NCBI RefSeq assembly: GCF_027579695.1
Contig: NC_083570.1
Coordinates: forward strand, 5,921,001-5,985,000
Source: Neoarius graeffei
Taxonomy: Eukaryota; Chordata; Actinopteri; Siluriformes; Ariidae
Length of the DNA: 64,000 nt
Direction of reading: 5' to 3'
The notes under the pieces are model-generated. The model saw only the letters and a list, made by a program, of their open reading frames with translations, was not told where the DNA came from and did not search any database. Every line of letters begins with the position of its first letter. Within the stretch, counting starts at the first letter, position 1. The position numbers and the translations under genes were made by a program. This document shows, piece by piece, positions 20,476-32,667 of the stretch.

Positions 20476-21334
20476 CAGGTGTGTGTGTGTGTGATATATA
20501 AGGTGACCGTAATCCTAAAACAAATGTGCTATTCATGACAGATATTTGCTTAGTGTTGTAAAAGTAGAATGTTGTAGCACATTATAACATCGTAGTTCAT
20601 TATATTCAGAGAACACATTAAACTACATACAACTTACACACTTAAAGCACTGTAAAGTCACGTAGAGACTCCACCTTCTCATTAATATTCATTAACCAGC
20701 TTTTCAGGTGTTTATTAATATTTATTAGTTTGGAGTGTGTGTTACTAAATCTGAAAGCTAAGCGTTTAATTTCGCACCTTTCTAACACTCACTGTACCAC
20801 AAACACACAATCAGGCAACTAATCAACGTCTCTTTTCATGGCACTGTACCGGACCGCTATCACCAGCGGCGGAACCGAAATTCTGCCTCTCTGGCGTCGG
20901 ATCCCCTCTCTGGCGGTGGGTTCCACACGTGAAAGAGAGAAGCCGATGCATTGGCGCTACTGAAGGACAAAGAACAGAGAACGAGCTATTGATACCGGGC
21001 TTTAGCCAAATGTAACACAGGTTCCAATTTCCCTTATGAAACCAGGATGAATAAATATAAACTAGCATTATATTATAATTAATTAAAACTATACCATAGT
21101 ACATTATTATAAATATAACACATTGTGAACTATATACATAATTCAATTTAATTCATTGTAATTACTGGTATTGAAATTGTATCCTGTCTTATTAAGAACC
21201 AGGAGAAAGAAAGGCAAACGAGATGCAGTTTTTTTCTTTCAATTGAATGAAGCAGCTAAAAACAGGAGATGCAAGAAAGTTCTTCGGCAAGAGGCAGATG
21301 ACATGGGAATCAATACTATACCTTGCAGCAAAAC
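20476..21334. other. No gene seen
   Basis: About 860 bases between the Tc1 remnant and the Gypsy fossil. A more GC-rich stretch (20820-21000) has no supported frame. The rest is AT-rich. Confidence 0.4.
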
Positions 21335-22157
21335 TGTCAACCTGAGTACGATTCCACCTTGGTTTTTCTGCTCTCCTGTGTGTTGTTCATTTCTTAAAGA
21401 TGAAACCTTGTTAAGTGAACAATGAGCTTGTGCTCAAACTTTATTTCAATAGCGAACATCCTCATGTAACCTGTCTCAACTTATTCTTGCTCGTCCCCTG
21501 CTCTAACCTTATCGCTGTCCCTCCTAACTACGTAGGTCCCCCTGCTGGTTACATTCCATACTACATATCAACACATCCCCCCCCCTTCTTTGAAGATGTG
21601 AACCAAATATTGCTTTAACATAATGATGCTATCATTTTAAATCTTTTAATTTGACTCTCAGATCTCCTCAAAACAGGTGATTCAGACTGAACATCACTTG
21701 TGTCCACCTGCATATGTCCATCTGTTTTCAGGCTTGATACCGCGTCTGCATTCATTCCGTCCGGATCATTTTCTGCCTCTGTGAAAGTCTCTTTTGTTTT
21801 CAGAAGGCTTCGACGGTTCCTTCTGATCACGTGCCCTTCTTCAGTCCTCACTTCATAAGATCTCAGTCCAACCTCCTGAAGAACAGTAGCTTTTCGGTTC
21901 CACGCATCCTGGTCTTGGATTCTTACCACATCATCTTTAGCAAGTGGTCTGAGAGCTTTAGTTGATTTGTCATAACGCAGTTTCTGTTTCCATTTTATGT
22001 TCTCCAGTTTTGTCTGTATCCCTGTATTCTGTTTGATGTCTGTATAGCAAGGTAGGGTTGTGCGTAACTTACGATTCATTAACAGTTCTGCTGGGGATAA
22101 ACCACATTCAAGCAGGGCAGTTCTGTAGCTTAGCAGAGCTAAATAAGGATCTCCCTA

Positions 22158-23341
22158 GGCTGACACTTGCATGACTTTTGGCCACGATTTTGTCATGGCA
22201 AGTCGTGCCATTTTGGGGCACGAACTGGGAGGCTCCCGCACTGTTCACGACTAGTTCACGCATAGTTCACGACGAGTTCACGAATGCGTGCCCGTCCACA
22301 TTCACGAACTGGCACGACGAGTTCACGCATAGTTTGCGCATAGTTTACGCACTTCCCGCATTGGCACGACGAGTTTGCACAATTCGGACGGTGTCGTGCC
22401 GACTTGGGCACGCCTGTGTCATGCACAACCTCATCCTCATCAGATACCCACACGCAATTTCAGAAGTGGACCGCGAAGATCCGGACACACATGATCTGAT
22501 CCCTGGTGGATGGAGGACTGACCGACACCTGCAGGGGCTGCTGCCTCTAACCGGCCATCATACCCAGAAGGATGCAAAGGATCAGCGAGACTACCTGTCA
22601 CATTACTACATGTCCCCTGCTGGTGCTGTCCCTTGGCAAGAAAGAATGGTAGTAGCTTCATGAGCTGCATCCACAGTTGTTCCATTTTTGAAATAAAAGA
22701 AACGAAACTCCCCCCCCCAAAAAAAAAGTCATGAAGGAATAGAAAATAAAAGACATTAAAGAAAAAAGCAAGAAAAAAAAATGCGAATAGCGAGAAGTGT
22801 CCGGGAAGCCCTATATATACCCCCGCACTGACGCGAGCGCCACTGTCGCGCAGTAGTCGTGAACTGCTCGTGAACTCGTCGTGAACTGCTCGTGCCATGC
22901 GCAAACTGTTCGTGAAGTGTGTAAACTAGTCATGAACTGCTCGTGCCATCAATGCGTGACCGTGTCAGTGGGAAGGCACGGCCACGCTGCGACGCGCACC
23001 AATTCGTGAACTACTCGTGAACTCGACGTGAGCTGTTCGTGAACTATTCGTGGCAGTTCGTGACAGTCGTGGCATGGCGCGCACTTCCACGCACTGGCAC
23101 GCATCCTCCCGCATCGTCCCAACGAGTTCACGACGAGATCACGAACAGTTTGCGCATAGTTCACGACCCGGTCGCGAAATTTTGTCATGACCAAAATTTT
23201 GAACATTTCAAAATTCTCGTCCCGACATGGCACGCAGTCACGACGGGTTTACGCATACTTCACGCCAGTTTACGACTAGTTTGCGCACTGGCACGACTCG
23301 AGTCGTGCCAATGCGTGCCACGGAATCGTGCAAGTGTCAGC
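22158..23341 (+). mobile_element. Harbinger-derived element inside the Gypsy integrase
   Basis: Ends GGCTGACACTTGCA and TGCAAGTGTCAGC are inverted repeats next to TA on both sides. Both flanks outside them are Gypsy integrase sequence, so the element inserted there. Subterminal DNA on both sides is built from dozens of variants of TTCACGA, CGTGAACT and GGCACGA in both orientations. The middle carries a Harbinger-type transposase C-terminal fragment (22404-22660). Confidence 0.75.
22404..22660 (+). pseudogene. Harbinger (PIF) transposase C-terminal fragment
   Basis: The frame reads VMHNLILIRYP, then a spacer with DREDPDTHDLIPGGW, then KDAKDQRDYLSHYYMSPAGA and VPWQERM. The VxHN helix followed by QRDYLxxYY is the conserved end of the DDE_Tnp_4 transposase used by PIF/Harbinger elements. 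The N-terminal catalytic part is missing, so it cannot act alone. Confidence 0.65.
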
Positions 23342-25904
23342 GTACCCTCTGACTTGCTGTCTGTGGTCTTTTTCAGAAGCTGTTTGATGATGTGCACTCC
23401 CTTTTCAGCTTTGCCATTTGCCTGCGCATGCTGAGGACTGGATGTGACCTGATGGAAACCATACTGATTTGCAAACTGTTGCCACTCTTTGCAGTTGTAA
23501 CAAGGACCATTGTCACTAACTACAGTCTTTGGTATCCCGTTCCAGGCAAATATGGACTTGACATGAGTAATGACACTGCTGGCAGTTGCACTTGAGAGCA
23601 GAGCAATTTCAGGGAAGTTTGAATAGTAATCAATCACTAGCAAATAGTCCTTTCCATTATAATGAAACAAATCCATTCCAACTTTCTCCCATGGTGTAGT
23701 GGGAGGATCTGGAATCATCATAGGCTCCCTAACCATTCTCCCAAAATCACTGTTTGTAACTCCTAATCTTTGACTAATTCTTCATCTATTTGTTTTGCTT
23801 TGACATCAGACACCGGCAGAAACTCAACTATCATGTTGACGTGATTTTCAATCTCTTTTTCAGTGGAGCTCACTTGACTCATCTCTGATGCTCGTGATAG
23901 CGCATCTGCTAACACTAAGTGCTTGCCTGGTGTGTATATTAACTCAAAGTCATACCTTTGTAGTTTCATGATGAGTCGCTGAATCCTTGGCGACATCTCA
24001 TTGAGATTCTTCTTGATGATTGACACAAGAGGACGATGATCTGTTTCGACTGTGAATGTGGGAAGCCCATATATGTAGCAGTGAAATATTTCTAGTCCAT
24101 AAGCTAGTCCAAGGCATTCCTTCTCTATATGAGCGTATTTAGTTTCAGTCTTAGTCATTGATCTCGAAGCATAAGCAACTGGCTTCCAGCTAGCTCCTTC
24201 TGCCTGCAGCAAGGCAGCTCCAAGCCCGTCCTTCGAAGCATCTGTTGAAATCTTCAGTCTCTTAGTGGGATCATAATACACAAGCACATGTGCATTGGTC
24301 AATGTGGTCTTTAGAGCATTCCATTCTCGCTCATTTCTCGCTGTCCACTTGAACTCTTTCGAATCATGGAGTAGTTCCCTCAGTGCTGATGTTCTCACAG
24401 ATACCGTAGGTTGGGTATGAACTTGCCAATAAAATTTATCATTCCCATCACTCTGAGCACCCCTTTCTTGTCTGTGGGGCGTGGCATGCTTAGGATGGCT
24501 TTTATTTTTCTTTCATCTGGCTCTATCCCTCAGCATACAACTTGTCTCCAAGGAATGTTATTTCTTATACACCAAACTGACATTTTGCACAGTTTAGCTC
24601 AAGTCCATTCTCACATACCCTTTGAAGCACTTTTGTCAGTCTTTCGTTATGCTCCTGTAGGGTGGAGCCCCAGATTACCACATCATTCACATAGTAACGG
24701 ACCCCTTCTTAGCCCTCTAGCATGTTATCCATCGCACGATGATAAATTTCCGATGCTGAGATTATGCAAATGGCATTCTGAGAAATCGGTACCTACCAAA
24801 AGGTGTATTGAATGTGCAGTATTTCGGGCTCTCATTGTCCAGCTTGATTTGCCAGAATCCCTGTGCCGCATCTAGCTTGGAGAAGTATTTGGCGCCTGCC
24901 ATCTCACTTGCAATTTCCTCATGTTTTGGTATCTGGTGGTGCTCACGTTTTATGTTTTTGTTCAAATCACCTGGGTCCATGCATATTCTCAGTTCATTGT
25001 TTTTGTTCTTTTTGTCCACACACACCATTGAGTTTACCCACTCTGTTGGTTCTTCCACTTTAGTAATGAGTTTTAACTGACACATCCTGTCCAGTTCCTT
25101 TTTAAGGCGCTCCCTGAGTGGAGCTGGAACTCTCCTAGGTGCATGGATCACTGGTTTTGCATCCTCTTTCAATTCAATTTTGTATGTGTATGGAAGGCAT
25201 CCCAGTCCTTTGAAAACATCATGAAAACGCTGCACAATGGAGTCAACTGTGCCTGTGTGCAGAGGTGGGTAGTAACGCGCTACATTTACTCCATTGCATT
25301 TACTTGAGTAACTTTTTGGATGAATTGTACTTGTAAGAGTAGCTTTAATGCAGCATACTTTTTACTTTTACTTGAGTATATTTGTGAAGAAGAAGCGGTA
25401 CTTTTACTCCGTTACATTGGGCTATATTCTGCTCATTACTCGCTACTTTATTTTTATTGATCCGTGCGATGCGTGGTCTGTTTGTTTATGCTTTGTCGAG
25501 ACTTCCAGCAGAGGCTCTGTCACATGACCGCATCTCACCGATCACATGTAGCAGCCAGAGCCATAGTGGGAGGAGCTACCCCGTTTCGCCAATCAAACAG
25601 AGCCAAGCCGCCGTGCGCGTCTTGCACACAAAACTCCCGCGGCAAGAGCAGTCCAGGGCCCTGTACTATGAAGCGGGTTTTCTGGCTTACCAGGGTAACT
25701 TTGAGAGTAACTTGATCACGTGCAGCGTAACTTCCCGATTAACCCATACTACGAAAGTTGGCTATGTTCAAACCGAGGTATGCTGCCATGGCAACTTACG
25801 CTGCATCTCAAACCTGCTCGTCTCAGGTTATGTTCTTGATTAACCACACCCTTTTTAAACACCACCTCTCCACCGACATTTCCTCTAGAGACAATGCCAG
25901 CGTA

Positions 25905-26118
25905 CACTCTTAAAATGAATGTGTTGGAAATCAACACATCTTTTGTGCAAGTTTAATTTCATTAAGAGTTGTATTCAGAAATGTTTTACACCAAAATTGC
26001 ACAAATAACAAATAATGTGTTAAAATGAACAAAAGTTCTGTTGTCCCAATCTGGACATAGAGATGTGTTAAAAAACAACGCAAGTTGTGTTATTTTCAAC
26101 ACATGTGTTTTAAGAGTG
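25905..26118. mobile_element. TA-flanked MITE (Tc1/mariner type)
   Basis: Ends CACTCTTAAAA and TTTTAAGAGTG with TA on both sides (25903-25904, 26119-26120). The other Harbinger copy has the exact empty site (gcgTAcctgg near 50390). It is rich in AACACA and TGTGTT and is non-coding. Confidence 0.95.
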
Positions 26119-27353
26119 TACCTGGATGACCCGTGCGATATCGGAGCGCAGATTAGAGATGGGATTTATGGCTCTTTGATGGGATCCGCATCTTTGTGAT
26201 CCGTTCTTTGAAAAGAGCCGTTCAAAAGACTGGCTCATTTGGCTCTTTTTAAATATTTATTCAGTTTTAAGAAGACAGCGTCTAAAGAAGCCAGATCCCT
26301 CTGCTTAGACAGTGACATCAATATTTCTGGACATACCTTTTATATAAAGCAACCTAGACTTACATTATTGTAACCCCTAAACGCTCATAAATTACCATTA
26401 AAAAACAATGAGGGCTTCAATGAATGTCCATGCAGAACGGCTTTTCTGTAAAAAAAAAAAAAGAACCCACTCAAGAACATAGTTACCAAGAACGCAAGAA
26501 TATTTTATAAAAAACACTTGTTTTACAAAAATATTTAAGTCTGAGATACAAAATAGATACAACTACAATAAATATAACAGAAGAACTAGTTATCACACAA
26601 GAACATTTTAATAGAAAAAAACAAACTTTCTATATTAAAAATATTGAAATTGTAACAAAAATAGATACAACTATAAACAGCCAGATAAATAGATAAAGTT
26701 ATAACAAGAACACAAGATTATTTTAATAGGAAAAAACAAACTATTAATGCAAAAAATATTATTATTAGAAAAATAGATACAACTAGACAAACAGATAAAT
26801 AAATAAAATACACAAAAATAGAACAAACAAAATGACGATAGAATAAATTAAATGAACGTCCGTGCAAAGTAGTTTTCCCACAATATTATCATTAATATCA
26901 CACAACATTATAAACTATATGCAAAACAATTTGAACTATTAGGCAAACAGATAAAACTTGAATAAATAAAAGGCAAATGAATGCTTGCTTACACACACAC
27001 ACACCATTATGAATGATGTTTTTATATTTCATTTTCACCTGTTGCCAGGTGCGTTTGGCACTGCTGTTGCCTCTGAAATGTTCACAGGACATACACCAAC
27101 TTAGTCAAAGGGACTGAACAGTCAGTCATCCTAATTCATGTGACTCTGTGCACAGATCAGCTTAAGTAGGCTACTCCATGAATTTACCATACCAAATTTT
27201 ATTCAGGATTTTTCGGACATTAAACAAGCTATATATGACTGGGGCCACGTCGAAGGACCATTTTCTGTGACTTGTGATTGATCATGAAGCTTTCTCTCAT
27301 CCTATACTTCTGTTCTGGAACATGTAGAAGGGAGAATGTACTTAAGCATTTAC

Positions 27354-27500
27354 CCGATCGGCAATTCGTTGCCAACATGCTTGCCGCTCCTTTTTGGCAG
27401 CCGCTGTGTTAGATTTTGCTCTTAATGTTGTTTTGAGCTCCTCGTAGCTTTGCATTCTGACAGCGCATTCTTCCTCTGTGAAGTACGGCGACCGTGCCAT
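27354..27500 (-). pseudogene. Myb/SANT-like exon of Harbinger copy 1
   Basis: A 49-codon open exon begins [20 protein letters not shown] and ends ACWQRIADR before a GTAAAT donor. The TxEE...L...Y and W-containing helices fit the Myb/SANT-like DNA-binding domain that Harbinger elements encode beside their transposase. Downstream exons are missing. The same exon survives in copy 2 at 51776-51630 with few substitutions. Confidence 0.7.
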
Positions 27501-27746
27501 TGTGAACAGTGGGGATTTGCGCTGGTAACCTCCCCTTTAACGTGAACGTGCATTAACCCTGATTAGGTTAAACCAGGTTCAACAAATCAACTTCATAACT
27601 GGCGTCGTAGTACCGTTTAACCCCAAACAAGATAACCAGGTTTTGTCAACCCCGGTTTAGCGGGGGAACCCTGGGTTACTTCTGGGTAGGTTAACCTCCG
27701 TTCGTAGTACAGGGCCCAGGTGGAAAAGAGCACGCGCAGAAGAAAA

Positions 27747-27960
27747 ATGGCAGAGACAGCGGCCAGCGTTTCTCATCAAGCTGAAGAGGCACACCCCTGG
27801 CCACACATACAAACCATGTTCACTCTCCAAACAACAAAAAATGATAGTTATGTTATGCGGTGTCACATGTGTCTCCCCAAACCAGTGGACGTTTCAGCTT
27901 ATAAAAACTCAACGTCGAATTTGAGGAAACACATTGCAGTCAGTAGGCTGTGTGCTTTTG
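27747..27960 (+). pseudogene. BED zinc-finger exon of the hAT transposase
   Basis: The frame from ATG 27747 contains HPWPHIQTMFTLQTTKND, then YVMRCHMCLPKPVDVSAYKN and STSNLRKHI: the aromatic start, CxxC and the H-containing helix of a BED finger at the N-terminus of a hAT transposase. The catalytic and dimerisation domains are not found. It lies immediately after the right end of the inserted Harbinger element. Confidence 0.7.
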
Positions 27961-28065
27961 GCTGTCTTCGTAGGCAGACGTTAGCCCTGTTGTAACATCA
28001 TAAATAACTGTAAAATACATTGTTTTGTGGAAATGTATTGACGCACTGTGGCCTCAGACGGCAAG

Positions 28066-28069
<4 letters not shown>

Positions 28070-28120
<51 letters not shown>
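28070..28120 (+). repeat. (CA)n microsatellite
   Basis: An uninterrupted CA run of about 50 bases. Confidence 0.95.
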
Positions 28121-28121
<1 letters not shown>

Positions 28122-29119
28122 AGAGAACCAAGAAATAAAACTACAAAAAATCTTTCTAACAATCACTTTTTATTGATGTGAAACCAAAAAATGCTCATGA
28201 AAATAAGGTTGCTCGCCTAATGTCAGCTCCTCAATAGCGTTACAGTTGTACACGGCTCTGGTCAAAAACTGGGAATGGAAGACTGGTGAAAACTTACTAA
28301 ATAACAAAACGCATAACATATCGTTTGTGAAATCTCCATTTTTCAAGCTGCTGTATTTGTTGTGGATTAGAGGGATTTGTGAAGACTTTAGGTGTTTGTT
28401 TTTTTTCTGTGAGATTTGTTTTATTATTTGTCTACAAGTGCTTGTTCACAAAAGGAAGGGCATTAGCTTGTTAGCTTGACCGCTTGCTAGCAATCCCCAC
28501 CACCACCCAGCCAAGCTGGGCACTGGCAGCTAGTTAGCAACCTTTCTGCTGGTTACTTCCACTTGCTAACTCCTCTGCGAGATGGAGCCAGTAAACAACT
28601 TTTTGGGAGATGAAAGGATTAACATCGTTGATCGCATCTTACAGGATTATTTCCAGTCTTTTTCGTACGAAGAGATATTACGTGTGATGTTCAGCTGCTG
28701 TTAAAGCTCAACAGTCACTTCATGGAGTGAACACGCACGCGCACACACAGTGTTATGGTTTATGTGCAGACTGCCTTGAGCTTCTTGTTGTTATTGTTAA
28801 TACACAGAACTACACACACACAGTTTATATGTGTGAAATATATATGAAATCTCTGCCTCTTATGACATCCTGATCAATAAACAAAGTTGCTCAGCAGTTA
28901 CTCAGTACTTGAGTAGTTTTTTTCACTTAGTACTTTTTACTCTTACTCAAGTAATTAATTGGACGACTACTTTTTACTTGAGTACAATTTTTGGCTACTC
29001 TACCCACCTCTGCTCACCAGCCTCCTTCTTTCTCTCTCTTGAAGTTAACAAGACAAAAAACAGATTTTGTCATGTCTCATGAAGACGTCACACTGCATGA
29101 ATAAGCACTGAATTTAACA

Positions 29120-29492
29120 TCTCATCTCATCTCATCATCTCTAGCCGCTTTATCCTTCTACAGGGTCGCAGGCAAGCTGGAGCCTATCCCAGCTGACTAC
29201 GGGCGAAAGGCGGGGTACACCCTGGACAAGTCGCCAGGTCATCACAGGGCTGACACATAGACACAGACAACCATTCACACTCACACCTACGCTCAATTTA
29301 GAGTCACCAGTTAACCTAACCTGCATGTCTTTGGACTGTGGGGGAAACCGGAGCACCCGGAGGAAACCCACGCGGACACGGGGAGAACATGCAAACTCCA
29401 CACAGAAAGGCCCTCGTCGGCCACGGGGCTCGAACCCGGACCTTCTTGCTGTGAGGCGACAGCGCTAACCACTACACCACCGTGCCGCCCGT
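29120..29492 (-). mobile_element. Full-length tRNA-derived SINE
   Basis: On the minus strand it opens GGGCGGCACGGTGGTG with A-box-like (GTGTAGTGGTTAGC) and B-box-like (GGTTCGAGCCC) promoter words and ends in a GATGAGATGAG tail. The TSD GAATTTAACA is perfect (29110-29119 and 29493-29502). It matches the copy at 49473-49847 closely, so the family was active fairly recently. Confidence 0.9.
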
Positions 29493-29502
29493 GAATTTAA
29501 CA

Positions 29503-29767
29503 ATGATTCCAAAATGTACTACATAATGTGGACTGAACATCTATTTACAGTCAGAATCGACTTGTTCAGCTCCAAAATGGCTCAGCATATTTGTTTGTTT
29601 TTTGCTCCTTTTTAGCCGAATTACATACAGCTGAAATTGTTTCATTAAATGATTCAGAAAAGGCACAATCAAGCTTCAGTTATCAAGGTGGTGCAAACAT
29701 GCAGGAAGTCCAGCTAACATCGATGCATGAATGTTCTGGTGCTGATGCATTATGAAGACTTGGAGAG

Positions 29768-29810
<43 letters not shown>

Positions 29811-29867
29811 TGTATTGAATTGTATTAAATCCATGTGTTTCATTGAATAAAATTTACTTTTTTTATA
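29503..29867. repeat. Spacer with (AG)n microsatellite
   Basis: An AG run of about 38 bases at 29771-29808. The rest has no supported feature. Confidence 0.7.
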
Positions 29868-30018
29868 GAACCTTATAAATCCAGGTTTATCTGTGAGTTT
29901 GGGATTTTTATTCAAATATTACAGTCAAAGCTTTGCAGAATAAAAGATAAGAGCACAGGAGAATAAAGTTTCCCCCAGTGATGGAGTTTCTGTGCTGAAC
30001 TCATTTTCAGACAGAAGC
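29868..30018 (-). mobile_element. L1-like LINE 3' tail only
   Basis: About 150 bases almost identical to the 3' ends at 2962 and 53852, on the minus strand. This is an extreme 5' truncation. Confidence 0.85.
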
Positions 30019-30055
30019 TTTTAATACTGAGGTCAGGATGTCCGCAAACTGCTGG

Positions 30056-31680
30056 ACAGTGTCTTGCAAAAGTATTCATCCCCCTTGGTGTTTGTCCTGT
30101 TTTGTTGCATTACAAGCTGGAATTAAAATGGATGTTTGGAGGGTTAGCACCATTTGATTTACACAACATGCTGACTACTTTAAAGGTGAAAATTGTTATT
30201 TTTTTGTAACACATACAATAATTAAGATGAAAAAAAACCCCAGAAATCTGGAGTGTGCATATGTATTCACCCCTTTCATATGAAACCCCTAAATAAGAGC
30301 TGCTCCAACCAATTCACTTCATAAGTCACATAATTAGTTGATTAAAATCCACCTGTGTGCAATCAAAGTGTCACATGATGTCTGTATAAATCAACCTGTT
30401 CTGGAAGGACCCTGACTCTGCAACACTACGAAGCAAGCAACATGAAAACCAAGGAGCCTCCAAATAGGTCAGAGACAAAGTTATGGAGAAGTATAGATCA
30501 GGGTTGGGTTATAAAAAATATCCCAAACTTTGAATATCCCACAGAGCGCCATTAAATCCATTATAGCAAAATGGAAAGAATATGGCACCACTACAAACCT
30601 GACAAGAGAAGGCCCCGCCCACCAAAACTCACAGACCAGGCAAGGAGGGCATTAATCAGAGATGCAACAAAGACACCAACGATAACACTGAAGGAGCTGC
30701 AAAGATCCACAGTGGAGATGGGAGTATCTGTCCATAGGACCACTTTAAGCTGTACACTCCACAGAGTGGGCGGGGCTTCATGGAAGAGTGGCCAGGAAAG
30801 AAAAGCCATTACTTACAGAAAAAATAAAAATAAAAAACATTTGGAGTTTGCCCAACAGCATGTGGCAGACTCCCCAAACACATGGAAGAACATTCTCTGG
30901 TCAGATGAGACCAAAATTGATCTTTTTGGCCATCATGGGAAACGCCATGTGTGGCGCAAACCCATCACCCTGAGAACACCATTCCTATAGTGAAGCATGG
31001 TGGTGGCAGCATCATACTGTGGGGAATCTTTTTCGTCTGCAGGGACAGGAAAGCTGGTCAGGACTGAAGGAAAGATGGATAGCATTAAATACAGGGCAAT
31101 TCTGGAGGAAAACCTGTTTGAGTCAGTCAAAGGTTTGAGACTGAGACAAAAGTTCACATTCCAGCAGGACAATGATCCTAAACATATTGCTAAAGCTACA
31201 CTGGAGTGGTTTAAAGGGAAACATTTAAATATCTTGGAATGGCCTAATCAAAGCCCAGACCTCAATCCAACTGAGAATCTGTGGCATAACTTGAAGATTG
31301 CTGTACACCAACACAACCCATCTAACTTGAAGGGGTTAGAGCAGTTTTGCCTTGATGAATGGGCAAAAATCCCAGGAGCTAGATGTGCTAAGCTAATAGA
31401 GACATACCCCAAGAGACTTGCAGCTATAATTGCAGCAAAAGGTGTCTCTACAAAGTATTGACTTTGGGGGTGAATTCTTATGCACACTCCAGATTTCTGT
31501 CTTTTTTATCTTAATTATTGTTTGTGTCACAATAAAACAACAATTTTCACCTTTTAAGTGGTCAGCATGTTTTGTAAATCAAATGGTGCTAACCCTCCAA
31601 AACATCCATTTTAATTCCAGCTTGTAATGTGACAAAACAGGACAAACACCAAGGGGGATGAATACTTTTGCAAGACACTT
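30056..31680 (+). mobile_element. Tc1-like transposon, full length, dead
   Basis: Inverted repeats of about 80 bases open with AGTGTCTTGCAAAAGTATTC and contain TTGTCCTGTTTTGT. The transposase (30443-31461) has its domains in order but several frame breaks. The inverted repeats remain well matched. Confidence 0.9.
30443..31461 (+). pseudogene. Tc1-like DD34E transposase, frameshifted
   Basis: N-terminal traces begin MKTKEPPNRSETK. A central frame (30571-30990) carries ALIRDATKTPTITLKELQRS (second helix-turn-helix) and [17 protein letters not shown] with the first catalytic Asp. A second frame (about 31050-31461) carries FQQDNDPKHIAKATLEWF (second Asp), LEWPNQSPDLNPTENLWHNL (Glu) and a normal C-terminus. 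Frame changes near 30975-31060 and in the N-terminal part prevent a full protein. Confidence 0.85.
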
Positions 31681-32667
31681 TATTATGGTGCAAGGAATTG
31701 ATCCAGAAGGTGGCAGCAATGCAACAATAAGGACACTGACTGCCGTTCAACACAAGAAAGAAGAAGTTGTTACTGTGAACCCTTCCAGTGTATTCGTAAA
31801 TCTCCTCAGTTGTGAGCCGTGTTTATTCTGGATAGATCTCCTGTTGATGATCTCACCTCGTCTTTTCCCTTTGATTTTAATGATATTTCTAGTGGATGGG
31901 GTTTGAACCCTGCACTGACTGGGATTAGGTAAAGTCTTGTGTTAACACTACGAGCAGATTTCTTTCTTCTGCCTTTCAGGAGATTCATTTCAGTCTGTTA
32001 ACAATGTTAAAATGACCCATAGGTAAAATGACCCATGTCAGTGTGGGTTTCCTCCTGGTTCTCCAGTGTTTTCCTACTTCTCAAAGACACATCTAATGAC
32101 CGATTGAGGCGACTCAGGATCTCTGATCTCAAACATATTCATCTACCAACTTCATTTCCATCTCAACAACCTGTACATGAGAGAGAATTCTTCATCGACC
32201 CAGAATAATGTTCCTGATAAAACATGATGTAAGGAATAAAACAGGATGAGGCATGCTGCTCTAGGAAACTAATCTGCGATGAGGTGGTGGGATGTGACCC
32301 AACACAAAGTGGATTAGTTTCCATTAACAACAGGTCATGAAGAGTTCAGGCTCTTGTGAAGGCTGGAGCGCTCATACTGAGTGAAATGGAGATTATGTTG
32401 AAAAAAAGATCCACTTTTGTGATTTCTATTCGCAATAAACAATGCAAAATCAATAAAATACGGTTTCCTTCCTGACAGCTGCGTCCTCCTCACTTTTAAA
32501 ATGGCTCCAACATTCTTTAGGGATGAAGATCAGTTTAAAGATGTCATGAGGAAAAAGCTGTTCAAGTGAAACAATTGTAATTTATCAACAAGGCTGAAAG
32601 TTGTGCTTGAGGTGTCAGTAGGTGGAAAAGTCCTGAAAATTAAGATCCATTCTGTGAGTATTTCATG
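31681..32667. other. Intergenic, no gene seen
   Basis: A LINE-tail-like stretch (GAAGAAG repeats near 31760) and otherwise unique-looking AT-rich DNA upstream of finTRIM B. Confidence 0.4.

Larger units (their letters stand above)
21335..25259 (-). mobile_element. Ty3/Gypsy LTR retrotransposon fossil
   Basis: A minus-strand Gypsy-type element, incomplete and broken. Parts from high to low coordinates: reverse transcriptase (about 25235-24760), RT/RNase H (about 24400-23760), integrase core (about 23740-23350), integrase C-terminal region (about 22150-21615), a polypurine tract near 21580 and one probable 3' LTR (about 21579-21335; begins TGTTGATATG, contains AATAAA). No gag, protease or 5' LTR is seen because the hAT element at 25260 cuts off the upstream side. 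At least four or five disruptions are visible besides two insertions (a Harbinger derivative at 22158-23341 and the hAT). It is not recent: only one LTR remains, so no LTR-based age can be given. Confidence 0.85.
25656..27717 (-). mobile_element. Harbinger-type element, copy 1
   Basis: Ends GGGCCCTGTACTAYGAAG and its complement at the right. Copy 2 lies at 50126-51992 in the same orientation and is about 95% alike. On the minus strand a Myb/SANT-like exon (27500-27354) starts just inside the right end; this is the accessory DNA-binding protein of Harbinger elements. The DDE transposase gene is absent. Compared with copy 2 it has a 214-bp MITE inserted at a TA and a small deletion nearby. Confidence 0.85.
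25260..29012 (-). mobile_element. hAT element (CAGAGGTGGGTAG ends) with BED exon
   Basis: The left end CAGAGGTGGGTAGTAA and the right end CTACCCACCTCTG are inverted repeats of a common fish hAT type; subterminal repeats of TACTTGAGTA occur at both ends. An 8-bp TSD is not recognisable. It carries a BED zinc-finger exon at 27747 and is split by a Harbinger copy at 25656-27717. The rest of the transposase is absent. The left side interrupts the Gypsy fossil. Its strand is uncertain because the BED frame reads plus. Confidence 0.75.

Noticed and set aside
22940-23340. CRISPR-like array of short repeated words
   Set aside because: The words are irregularly spaced, in both orientations and imperfect; there are no uniform spacers, and the setting is a vertebrate transposon.
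25457-25843. A 128-codon plus-strand frame
   Set aside because: It runs across the boundary between the hAT element and the inserted Harbinger terminus, so it is chance open sequence.
25252-29020. An 8-bp TSD for the BED-finger hAT element
   Set aside because: The flanks cctgtgtg and ctcaccag do not match; the assignment rests on termini and the BED exon only.
29430-29492. tRNA-like gene (A-box and B-box words) at the SINE head
   Set aside because: The same head, body and GATGAG tail occur at 49473 with TSDs; it is a SINE promoter, not a tRNA gene with a foldable cloverleaf.
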